From Dichotomocladium elegans (lineage: Eukaryota; Mucoromycota; Mucoromycetes; Mucorales; Lichtheimiaceae), in contig JAIXMN010000001.1 in NCBI GenBank assembly GCA_025716815.1, positions 1,240,001-1,304,000 of the forward strand: a stretch of DNA of 64,000 bases, written 5' to 3'. A program made the translations under genes and the position numbers. Shown here piece by piece: positions 24,357 through 35,007 of this stretch. A model generated the notes under the pieces. It ran no database searches. It had not been told where the DNA came from and saw only the letters and a list, made by a program, of their open reading frames with translations. The first letter of the stretch is position 1; the number at the start of each line of letters is the position of its first letter.

Positions 24357-24577
24357 ACCTATTGATCACATGACTCTTCCATATCCCTGTAGTAGAAAAA
24401 ATACAACATTAGAAGTTTCTCGTCCTGACCAAACGCAAATGGAATAACATAATTTAAAATGATGACAGAAGGAGCCTGGAATAGCGAAGTGGGGATGGGT
24501 TTCATGTACAGCAAAATTTAAAATGGCCTAAAGTTCAAAAAGGAGCGTCTCCTGCCCCCGCTTGAGCCAAAAAAAAA

Positions 24578-25767
24578 ATGGCAGACGACAAGAAGAAAAC
24601 TTCCTCCGCACTTGATCTTGCTGACAGCGATGCTGCAAAGTTTGGATCTCGCCTCTTAAACGATAAGGACGCCGTCTTCGAGCATAATGCCTGGTATGAA
24701 TTCGCAATCGTCGGTCATCACTTGAGATCAATTGATTTATCTAATTCATGCTAGGGACCATGTCGAATGGGACGAGGATCAAGAGGCGTACGCGCAATCA
24801 CAAATCACAAAACATCGCAATGCGCCTGTCCCAGAAGAAGAGCAAGGTGCGTACCACCCCTCTTCTCGTTCTCCCATTCTTTTTGCGAGATCCAACTGAC
24901 CCGGGCCGGGGAATCTAGAGCAATATTTCACACAGGCACCCGAGTATTGGAACAAGTTCTACGAAAAGAACGAGAACCGGTTCTTCAAGGACCGCAATTG
25001 GCTTCGTATCGAGTTTCCAGAGATCTTTCAGACTACGCATAGCGATGTACATAGAAGTACCTTCTCACCCCCGTCTAGTGCATGAGCCAGCACTCACCTA
25101 TCTTCCTAGGCTGGATCGCAGCGCATTTTTGAAATTGGATGCGGTGCAGGCAACACACTTTTCCCTCTGCTGCAGGAAAGCCAAAATCCTAAGCTGTTTG
25201 TTTATGCGGCCGACTTTTCAAGCACGGCTGTCCAGGTCGTCAAAAATAACCCACTATATGATCCAAGTCGTTCGCATGCATTCGTATGGGATCTTGCAAG
25301 CTCTAGCATTCCAGAGGCCATCGAACCTGGATCCCTTGATATTATTGTCCTCATTTTTGTCCTGTCAGCGCTCGCGCCTGAACAATGGGATCAGGCCATC
25401 AAGAATATTCATACGGTAAACAGCAAAAGAGACACAGATTGAGGAGTAGATCATGGCTGAACAGATCACTTCTTAGATGTTAAAACCCGGTGGTCTGGTT
25501 GTGTTTCGCGATTATGGCCGCCATGATTTGGCCCAATTGCGGTTTAAGGAACGTCGGCTGTTGCGTGAAAACTTTTATATCCGAGGCGATGGCACACGCG
25601 TTTACTTCTTCACCCCGGATGAGATTGCAACTCTGTTCACGTCCAAAGCGCCCGAGAAAGGTTTCTCGATTGAACAGAACGCTGTTGACCGGCGACTCAT
25701 TGTCAATCGCAGCAAGAAGCTCAAAATGTTTCGAGTGTGGCTGCAGGGCAAATTCCGGAAAATATGA
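24578..25767 (+). CDS. TRM140: tRNA N3-methylcytidine methyltransferase (METTL2/TRM140 family)
   Basis: SAM-dependent enzyme of the METTL2/6/8 family that makes m3C32 in the anticodon loop of certain tRNAs. The ATG at 24578 gives [14 protein letters not shown]. The family N-terminus follows in the next exons ([58 protein letters not shown]). The SAM-binding motif I is [15 protein letters not shown] (about 25120-25165). Then [15 protein letters not shown] and [20 protein letters not shown] follow. The last exon (from about 25477) has [20 protein letters not shown] and [20 protein letters not shown], hallmark METTL2 strings, and ends [11 protein letters not shown]. About five short introns. The C-terminus ends only 34 bp from the stop codon of the opposite-strand PPP1R21-like gene. 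The symbol is by family; Saccharomyces Trm140 carries an extra actin-binding N-terminus absent here. Confidence 0.9.
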
Positions 25768-25801
25768 ATAAAATGTATTTTTGGGATATATGGAATATAT
25801 T

Positions 25802-28640
25802 TCATGGACCCAGTGATCCTCTTTGGCTTCCCTGTCCAAGGAACTCCAAGGTCATTGTGGATATTTGAGCTTGATAGTTTTTCTCTGTGGTCTCGAGATG
25901 TTCCTTTGAAATGTAAACACCTTGTCAACATTTGATTTGTTCATCCGGAAGCCATGAACTTACCTTGACCCGATCTAGCTCTTTATGTATTTTCTCGTTA
26001 TCTTGTTCAAGTCGAATCCGCTGCTCAGCCTCTGTCATTAGCCGATCCTTCAGGGTATGAATGAGTTTTGAATAGCGCCGAGCTTTACTGTCAGCCAAAC
26101 TCAGCTAACAGATAATAAGGTTATAAAGACAAACGCATTGCGAGATCATAATTTCTTTTACTTGTTCAGTAAGTCGCTTGATCTGATTCTGGTAATATGC
26201 TTCCATTGCAGCCTCTCGTGCCTTGTAGTCGTCTAATGCGTCTTTCGCAACAACAGCAGTAGTGCAAGTATCTAGTACCGCTGTTGTCTGATGTTCTTGC
26301 AAATTAGATGCTCCTTCCAGCAACGGTGACCGTCCTCCTGCAGCGGTTGCTAGTGATGTTGTAGCTCCACTAGCATTCTCTTCAGCTGCATCTTCTCCGC
26401 GATATATAAAAACATCCTCATCGTCATCATCGTCATCATCAAGCCCTCCTAGGTTATCAGCTGTTTCAGTGCTGCGATATACAAACACATCGTCGTCTTC
26501 CTCATCATTGGTATCGGTTTTTGTTGATGCATCCTGTACTAATTCAGGACCAAATTCTGTCTGCGAGCCTTTGTCAGCTTTTTCAGTTTTCGTTTGGGGT
26601 GGTGACGTTTCGGTAACATATTCTGTTTGTGACTCCATGTCGACTTGCTTATGGGTTAACTTGGCTTGTGCAAGTGTATCCGCTTGACCTTTCAGTTGTT
26701 CCATCATAGTGGCTTCTTTCGCAGCAAATGCTTCTTCAAGTTGTAGCCTTGATGTGATCGCTTGGTCGAGCTGCATTCGGACATCATTCAAATCCACTTC
26801 CTACGATGACACTTTAGTAAGGATCCCTTATAAGCAGACAAGTGACTTCCTGCTCGTTCTCACCAATTTTTTGATGATATCTTCAAGCTCTGCATTTCGT
26901 TTTCCTAATACTTCATTTCGCTTCTCGAGATCAGCTTTTGCGTTTTGAAGCTCTAGTATCTGCTCTGCTTTTTGTTGATTGTTCAATTCTGCTCGAAGAT
27001 CTTGAATCGTTGCCTCAAGCGCAACAACCTTTTCTGCTGCTTGTGCACTGTCAATTTTGGCAGCTTCAAGCAGATTTTTGACTTGGCCTAAAGGAGAGTA
27101 GTGAGTTATTTATACGGTATGACATCTCGTGCCAATTTCTCTCCTTTCTCTTATTGACTCTTCACCTTCGGATTCTTCTAAGCGCCTCGCCAATTGCTGC
27201 ATTTCTTCTGACCATGTCTTTGAGGATAGCTTTAGTTTTGCAGCAAGTTCATGGGGTAACCCTTTGAGCGAAGTCTATTCCCATCTCGTTTAGCAAATTT
27301 CCAAGTCATTCCGTATCATCCCTGCAATCAATTCACCTGCTCTCTGAGTGCGTAAATATAGTCCTTGGCTTGATCCTCTAATATCTTTAATGCCTCGCAG
27401 GCGGGTATGACATCTGCAAGCTTAGGCTGATGAAAAGCAACAATACCGAATGAGCAGAATGTTTACTACTTTCCTGTACACCTCTTCAGCCTATTCACTG
27501 ACCAGATCTCGTTCTTCGTCATCATCGTGGCCCTCTACGTCACCGAGTTTGGCCATTAAGATTGCCCTCAGACTTTCAATTTCGGATCGCAGATCGATAT
27601 CCCCCTGCTTCATTATACTCTCGCTTTCTTTTAACGTCCGTGATTTGCTATTACTAGTAAGTAGAAACGCCAAGGAAACGAAACTAGACATCCAGCGAGG
27701 TGGAGATCTGCTTACTTCTCTAGTTCTTTCTTGAGGGCTGTAAGCTCGGCTTGTAACGCTGCTTTTTCTTGCTTCAGGACCATCGCTTGGTCGCGCGAAT
27801 CTTTCTGCAATGATGATATCTCTACTTGCGACTCTTCCACTAGCTTCTCGAGCTTTCCAATCTGCAAATGCAGCCCGTTGATATGGTCGGTATAGATGTG
27901 GCGGTTCTCGGACAACTCGTCGTGAAGTCGTTCTGTATAAGCATATTCCGCCAACCTCGGTGAATTTCTGGTTTTCTCTTCTCTTCCAATTTCCCAATAC
28001 CATTTTCTTCAATCTTCTTGGCCAGGTCTACGTTCATGGCATTCAAGGCCTGCGTGCTACGTTCCAGCTCTTTCTTCACTGCGCCGCCAAGTAATGAGAA
28101 ATGGGTCCCTTTCTGTGATTATCGCGCGTTGGTATCTGCATGAAGACAAATAGGATCCATTTCATTTTTTGCACCTACTTGTTCGGCTTCCTGAACTGCT
28201 TCAATGCGTTTTGTGAGACGCTCATTATGGAAGCTCAACAAGTCAAGTTCTTCTTGCAGCTAATGGAAGTAAACATTACAGGTTTGTATTAGATTTGGTC
28301 AGCAAAGCACTTTTAAACGTGTATGAACACCACCTTTCGCAATTCCTTTTCTTTTTCCTTGAGATTATTTTGGAGCGATGTATTTGTTGATTGTTCCTAG
28401 TCTCGGGTTAATACGCCTCAGCTAGGCTAAAGTTTCACGCCAAGATGCTCACTTTGATGACAGCTTTCTTCAGAACAGTAAATTGAGCCTTGAGACTAGA
28501 TTGAAAAATCAATGGCGATGCATTAAGATCATCTGCATTATAAATATACCGGGAGTAATCCTGCAGTAATTTGTGGTGCTTCTGCGCCAAGTCTTCGGGA
28601 GATGTGGGGAGGGCACCTTTTGTGTAAGAGAAAAAATGGG
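25802..28640 (-). CDS. PPP1R21: PPP1R21-like coiled-coil protein (KLRAQ / TTKRSYEDQ domains)
   Basis: Predicted homologue of animal PPP1R21, an endosomal coiled-coil protein and subunit of the Rab5 effector complex FERRY. The N-terminal exons read SPEDLAQKHHKLLQDYSR and LKAQFTVLKKAVIK, then LKEKEKELRKLQEELDLLSF and HNERLTKRIEAVQEAEQ, matching the KLRAQ domain. Next comes the DLAKKIEENEKLHDELSENR block. Heptad-rich coiled coils follow. The exon 26797-26105 holds an acidic insert with two DVF(V/I)YR repeats and SQTE motifs, then YKAREAAMEAYYQNQIKRLT. The last exon (about 25924-25802) reads ETTEKNYQAQISTMTLEFL, the TTKRSYEDQ signature. Many small introns occur. The 5' end is not resolved: the first secure exon begins about 28618 and the ATG may lie upstream. 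The homology comes from order and spacing of several motifs and is strong for a coiled-coil protein. Confidence 0.75.
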
Positions 28641-29671
28641 CACTTGGGTTTAATATCATAAAATAGAGCAGGAAAAGAACGACGTTATCAAAAGTGCAAT
28701 ACCTCCATTCAAATGAGTATGCTTCGCGAGTAAACCCTCGTTCATCGTCAGATGCATAAAAAAGAGAAGGAAAACCGCTCTCAAGAGGGGGTGCAGTCGG
28801 AGAGGAGGGGTGGAGAAGGGAAAGACCGCCAGTGCAAAATGTTTCCCCGAAAAGGAAATTTCTTTTCGACGCGCAAAGATACAAAACAAAATTGAAGGTG
28901 CTGCACACACACACACACAGGCGCAAAAGCGTGTAGGCGTATGTACCTTTCGAAGCCTCTCTCGCTCCGATAGTCACAAACAATTGAGGTTTCGTTACCA
29001 AAGACTCTTTGAATATATAGCATCAGTAAGAGAATTCCCGACGTGGGGGACAAACTATGCAGATGGTCATCCGCTTACGGCGTGCTACGTGCAAGCCACA
29101 AGCAGGATGGTAACGATCGGATGCCATCCTATATTTCTGTTGAAAAGAATCTTCGAAGTGTTGTCTTGCGATGCCCATCAAGCACGCTTCCAAACGGGAA
29201 ATTTTAACAAGTTAATAATAAAGAAGGTGCAACAAATCACTAAGGTTTCAGCGATAACCAAAAAAGACTATTGTTCTCTTCCCATGCTGACTCGCTGTAC
29301 CTCACCCTGTTTGCCAAAAAAAAATGTATGACACACAATGACTAAAAGCCTCCTGGCGGTCAACTTCTTCGAGATGATGGAAGAACATTCCGGGAAAGCC
29401 GGCATATATTAAATGGCCGACGTTCCGGAGTCCCAGGGACTCACCGGACAGATGGAGAACTGTATTGTTGGGCTTACAGCGCCAGAAAAGTATAGACCTC
29501 CCTTCTATTTAATATAGCAGTAAGTATGGGTACCAGGGCAAACGAAGGGAATGAATTCGTGGCCGCATATAGTGGATAAAGGGATGGATGGGTGTATTGT
29601 GATAGATGGATTGCGAATCCTGAAAAGTGGATGCGTAATTTTTACTCATATTCCGCCATGCTGTATAGAAG
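28641..29671. other. Intergenic between divergent PPP1R21-like and uS5 genes
   Basis: About 1 kb with both promoters, and possibly the first exon of the minus-strand gene. It includes a short (CA)n run (28903-28919) and poly-A/T patches. Plus-strand frames here (for example 28810-29331) show no recognisable protein. Confidence 0.4.
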
Positions 29672-30617
29672 ATGGCTGATTCTGCACCGGCCGAGAGTAA
29701 GTGAGCACCGTTATATCAGTGACGATTATCGCGGGTTAAGGTTAAGAAAGCGAGACTCATGCATGTATGCCATATAGGACGTGGTGGTTTTGGACGTGGA
29801 CGTGGTCGCGGTGGACGTGGTCGCGGACGCGGACGCCGTGGTGATGAAAAGACTGAGTGGTAAGGTTTGACATGGTCAAAGGAGGATAGAATGCGGTGAT
29901 AGTGGCATTAGGTGGAGAATGTCTGCTTATGCGGATTGGAATTGCTTTTATTTGCTCAGGGTTCCCGTTACCAAGCTTGGTCGTCTTGTCAAGGCTGGCA
30001 AGATCAAGAGCATGGAGGAGATCTACACTTTCTCGCTTCCTATTAAGGAGTATCAAATCGTCGACTATTTCTTGCCCTCGCTTAAGGATGAAGTCATGAA
30101 GATTATGCCTGTTCAGAAGCAGACCCGTGCCGGTCAGCGTACCCGCTTCAAGGCCTTCGTTGTGATTGGTGACTCAAACGGTCATGTTGGTTTGGGCGTC
30201 AAGTGCTCCAAGGAAGTGGCTACTGCTATCCGTGGCGCCATCATCCTTGCCAAGCTGTCGGTTATCCCTGTTCGCCGTGGCTACTGGGGTTCTGCTCTTG
30301 GTGAGCCCCACACTGTGCCCTGCAAGGTTACTGGCAAGTGCGGCTCTGCTCTCTGCCGTCTTATCCCTGCTCCCCGCGGTGCTGGTTTGGTCGCTGCCCC
30401 TACCCCCAAGAAGGTCCTGCAGCTCGCTGGTATTACCGACTGCTATACCACCTCGCGTGGCTCCACCCGCACCCTTGGTAACTTCGTTAAGGCAACTTTC
30501 GCTGCCATTGGCAACACCTATGGCTTCTTGACTCCTGATCTCTGGGCCGAGACTCCCTTCACCAAGGCGCCCTACCAGGAGCATACTGACTTCCTTGCTC
30601 AGAAGCAACGCAAGTAA
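29672..30617 (+). CDS. RPS2: Small ribosomal subunit protein uS5 (Rps2)
   Basis: Cytosolic 40S protein at the mRNA entry channel, needed for decoding accuracy. Three exons were resolved by frame: 29672-29696 (25 nt, MADSAPAE plus one base), 29778-29859 and 29960-30617, giving 254 residues. Exon 2 is an Arg/Gly-rich tail ([17 protein letters not shown]...), a common target of arginine methylation in eukaryotic uS5. Exon 3 has [20 protein letters not shown], then the S5 RNA-binding domain ([38 protein letters not shown]) and the C-terminal fold [20 protein letters not shown]. Codon use is biased as in highly expressed genes (many GCT, GTC, AAG). It ends convergent with GDH2. Confidence 0.96.
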
Positions 30618-31726
30618 AATGGTTTTTATATTCTGAAAGAAAATAATATAAAAAATACATGTTCCGGAGTATCTTTTTTGGTTCTCAAAATGGTTGCCGT
30701 GTCAGTTTGTGTGTCTGGTCTGCCTTTACTATTGTTGAAAATGTAGGAAGTCGCACACCCAATGAACAGAATATCCTGGTCGTATTCCCATCGACCGATC
30801 TGCTCCGTTGATGTACATTGCGCATTTCATAGGTGCATCCATACAGAACCTCACAGTACAGAAAAAGGCCAAAGTAAGTTATACACTTTGTTGATTTGAG
30901 AAGCGCAAATCGCTGGGGGATTTTTCAAGTTCCAAGTGGTGTATATCGCAGTAGGAACATAGCAGAGCTGCTGTCCTGCTTTGACGGCGGATAATGCGCA
31001 CTACCAAGAAAAATTGGCTCAAACGTGTCAAAAGATCCTCCTTCCAATATAAAAGCGTTATCTTCTTATTTATTCGCTTGCCTCCTTCTATTTACATGCT
31101 GACTTACTTTGCCATCATTATTTTCATCAGCATCCTCGTATTGCCCACTGGTACCCTAGTTTACGACTTGGCTGAGTCTCTGGATCCAATGCGCCTTTAG
31201 ACAGCCTCTTCTATCCTGCTATCTTTACTCGCCTTAGGGATAAAACACATTTCCAAACCTATTTGTCTTATCACATCCTGAAGCACTATCCCAGGTCTTT
31301 TAGTTGTTTCGCAGTGAGATCGGCTATCTCCAGCTTTAAGCGCGTGGACTGGACACAGCACGGTTTCCAGAGAGCACATTTAATTTAACACGTTTTGTCG
31401 TTGCATTGTATGCCTCGGCGTCATTAGGTTTAGCCACACCAACAACAATACCTTATCTCACGGAGACAACTTAAAAGATACGTAGCATTGTCCCAGAATG
31501 AAAATGCCACATATATATATATATCGGCATGTTTGTTACAAGTTTCTGTGTAAAATCGTTTTATTGATTCACGGCTAATGCAATTTGATGCTGGTTTTCA
31601 TGGTGATATGGCAAAAAAGAGGGGAGATCGGGAGAGAGGCAGGAAGGAAGAAAAGATAGCAAATTTAATTTTTAAATGCGAAGATGAGGTCAAAATAAAA
31701 TGAGAGGTTTCGAAAATACAATGCAC
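30618..31726. other. Convergent intergenic region between uS5 and GDH2
   Basis: Holds the 3' ends of both genes. A short AT repeat lies at 31507-31525. One small plus-strand reading frame with a TATA-like box (31048-31200) is listed separately. Nothing else was recognised. Confidence 0.45.
31048..31200 (+). other. Possible small membrane-peptide gene with TATA box
   Basis: TATAAAAG at 31048-31055 is followed 40 bp later by an ATG (31096) opening a 34-codon frame, MLTYFAIIIFISILVLPTGT then LVYDLAESLDPMRL. Its first 18 residues are very hydrophobic (a membrane anchor or signal peptide). The frame also extends in frame upstream of that ATG. I know no such family. Position in a convergent 3' region and small size make this weak. 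Confidence 0.22.
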
Positions 31727-34700
31727 TTAGTTGGATTCGGTATAGTAATTTTCGCGCATGAAGTCAAAGAAGGCGAAATGGTCGGGATGAGGACCGTACT
31801 TGTAAACAAACTGGGAAGCCAAGGCTGCACCAAAGATGGCCTTGACGTAGTTTTCTGGGACACGTTCGAGGAGAGTGTCGAGACCAAGCTTCTCGAGGAG
31901 AAGCTTAGGGAAAGCCTTAGAAAGGACAGCGTGGCGCACCTGGGTGTTCTCCCAAAGACCGGTATTCTGGAGCTGCTCATTAAGTTGAACGATGGCGATG
32001 GACAAATCGTCAGAAAGGATAGAGATAGGGATCTTGGTCTTCGTATGCTCGCGCCAGAGAGCCTCAAATTCGACTGCTGCGTTACGCTCAATGATCTCCT
32101 GGACTTCCTTAACATAGGCCTCATAGAATTCAGGCACCTCGCCATCCTTGACGCACATGTGCTCTTCGAACTCTTCGTCGTTGAATGCCAGGGCAGCAAG
32201 TACCTCAAGAGAGGAGGAAGTGACACCACCCTTGTTGGCCGAGGCGTCCTTGAAGATCACAACACCAGCACGTTCAAGACGGAGACGGGCCTCCTGGGTG
32301 AAGAAAAGATTGGCACCCTCAACAATGTACTTGAACTTGGGCGAACCTTCACCATTGTCAAGAAGCTGTTGAACGTTGGACAGGTCGACAGACTCGGGAC
32401 GACCACCACAGGGCACAAAGACAGAGGCGGATGCCAAGGGGTGGACATGGAAGGTATTACGGAACTGAAGACCGTTCTCGACGACCTCGCCGGTGAAGAG
32501 AGTAACGTTGTCTTCGTCGACAAGCACACGGAAACCGCGCTCAGAGAGCTTGGAAACGTCGAAGTTGTTGATCATGAGGCGGGAGTGTGCAAGGCGCTCG
32601 AGCTCTTCGCGGTCGATACCATCAGCATCGTACAACACACCCGAACCGTCCACAACAGCCACAGTCTTGTCCTTCGAGATCTTGATCTCATTGGAGCCCA
32701 AGTCACCATCAGGGCCACCGGTCTGGACCTTAGTAACCTCCTCCTCCTCGAGACCGAAAGTGCGGTAGATGCCGAGGACGTACTGATGGACTGAGCGAGT
32801 TGTCATACCATACGTATCGTGGGGAATACCACCGAGAGACTGGCTCTTTCCGGTGGTGAAGGCCTTCCAGAAGCTGGCGTTGCGCTTGCGAGCGTGCTGC
32901 GAGGCCCAATCCATGTACTCTGCAGTGCCCTCATCCGGACCGAAGAAGAGGATTTCGGGTTTGCCGGACAGATCCACAAGAGGCTCCTTGATGCCCATGG
33001 TCTCGCCAACAATCAGAAGATCCAGAATAGAGTCAACGTACTTTTGGAAGGCAACAAGCGCCTTATCTTGCTGGAAAATATCGAGAAGGATGGTGCCCTT
33101 GGAACCGCCCTCAGGAATGTCCTTGTTCTTGCGCTGCTGAGTGTTGGCCAACGCATAGTTTTCGTCGAAGAGCGTGCGCTGGTTGATCGAGTAGGCCTCG
33201 CGGTTGCGGGATCGGATAATGCGAATACCACCGCGTGCAACGTCACGGAAGCGCAAGTGGAAGCCTCGGAATTCTGAACCGACCACGAGGAACATACCGA
33301 ACAGCTTGGTGGGATACTCGATTTCGGGAAGGAAGGAGGGGTCAAGGCGGAAGGAGAGGGCGACCTTGGTAGACTGATAGAAGTTGGTCTTCAAGACAGC
33401 CTTGTTGAAGATCAGGAAGGCGTCAAAGACCATTTGCTCGTGAACGTTGGAGGTGACGCTCTTGATCTTCTTGCTCAGCTGCTCGGTGCTTAAGTTCTCA
33501 ACAGTTCGGAGACGCTGGTAGGAGATGGTGGGTTGAATGGAAGCCTCGCGCTGGTTGACGTAGTGCACGGTTGCGAAGTTGGCGTAGAGGAGCTTGATGA
33601 GGTCGGGGTATTGTTTAATGATGTCAAGGATGTATTCGCGAGTAAAGGTATCTTGGCGAAGGCGCTTCTTCATGGTAGTGAGGACCTCTTCATGAAGTGG
33701 ATTGGATTTGTCTAGAAGGCTTGTGAGGCTGAGGTACTCCTTGCCAAGGCGGTTGAGGAAATGTTGGGCGAAGATCCAGCAAACGTAGCCATACACAGTT
33801 TCCTGAACAGAGAGCTTGTTGGTCTTGAAGAACTCCTGGAGAGGAGTGGTAGGCAAGCAGTAAAGCAAAGAAGTCTCCTTCATGACCTGGTAAATGGAAT
33901 GCTCAATGGGGATAGCACGGGTGTTGGGCACGGGATTAAGATAGAGACCCATGATGGTGACACCGTTCGAAAATTGTTCTGTAAATCCAGAAAGCAATTA
34001 GTGTCTTCTTAATGGCTCAGTGCATCCCTTCCATTGTAACCTTTTACTTACCGACATATTTCCGGGTAGAATACAAGTCATAGTAGTGATACAAATCCGA
34101 CATTGCAGAGAAGAAGCCCTGAGTGCTGCCCTGGCGGTAGCCGATAATAAGACGGCGCTCACGGGTACCCTTGACCTCGTACATTTCGATGACAGGACCA
34201 GTGCGCTGGAGGACATTGCGCATGACATCTTCATAGATTTTGAGTGTAGGCTCAGTCGCCTTCTTGAGGAAGTTCTGGTCAGCAACCTGGGTGATATCCG
34301 TCTCTTCCTCAGCAGTGGGGTTAGGATTGACGAAATTGCACTTGGTGACAAAGTAGCAACGGAGTTGCGGAGTCATAGCCGAAGCAGCAGTAGGATTTGA
34401 TCTGTAAGACTCGACGCGGAAAGCCTGAGACGCTGACGAGTGGTCCAAATATTGCTCATCGATTCTAGAAAAAAGGTATCAGCGGTCCCGTCTCTTTGCA
34501 AAAACCAGCCGTAATCATTAATAGACAAACCTCTTTTCGAATTGGGGGCCCTGAATTTGTGAGACGCCAGGCGTCGACGAATGAATATACACGGACGAGT
34601 CCTCAGACTCCTTTTCCAGATTAACAGCCAGGGCATTCTCGTGCTTGGTGAAAGCAAGGATCTTGGCACCGTAGAGCGACATGATGTGGTTGGCAATGGT

Positions 34701-35007
34701 CTCCACGGACTCCATGGCAAAGTAGAAGTCATCAATGCCTAGGTTCCTGATAGGCAATAGAAGGTTAAGTACGTGTCTTCCTTACAAAGGCGGCAGCTAC
34801 TTACCCATAAAACCAATCGACCTCGTTCTGGACCAACGCCTGAGGGATGAAGCCGGATTGTTCAAGATACTCACAAACCTTGACCATCTGCTCACTCTTG
34901 CCAGCGAAAACGGTGGCATTGTAGCCGTCGACGTTGTCGATGGTGTGGGAGTTGGGAAGGCCGTTTGCGTCTTCGGGAATGGGTGGAGCCAAGGTTGCGC
35001 CAGTCAT
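31727..35007 (-). CDS. GDH2: NAD-specific glutamate dehydrogenase (GDH2)
   Basis: Catabolic glutamate dehydrogenase, glutamate to 2-oxoglutarate plus ammonium with NAD+, usually mitochondrial in fungi. Four exons give about 1,030 residues, the normal size of the large fungal type. The start MTGATLAPPIPEDANGLPNS is at 35007 (exon to about 34806). Exons 2-3 carry DDFYFAMESVETIANHI and ERRLIIGYRQGSTQGFFSAM. The long last exon (33997-31727) has the catalytic core: GFHLRFRDVARGGIRIIRSR, then EGGSKGTILLDIFQQDKA, FFGPDEGTAEYMDWASQHAR and KAFTTGKSQSLGGIPHDTYG, the substrate and nucleotide pockets of this family. The C-terminus is ENYYTESN. GC-rich third positions indicate strong expression. No obvious mitochondrial presequence is seen at the chosen start. 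Confidence 0.96.

Noticed and set aside
31700..32794. 364-codon open frame on the plus strand
   Set aside because: It is antisense to the GC-rich last exon of GDH2, whose codon bias keeps the opposite strand open. It has no recognisable domains and its peptide is a shadow of the GDH2 frame.
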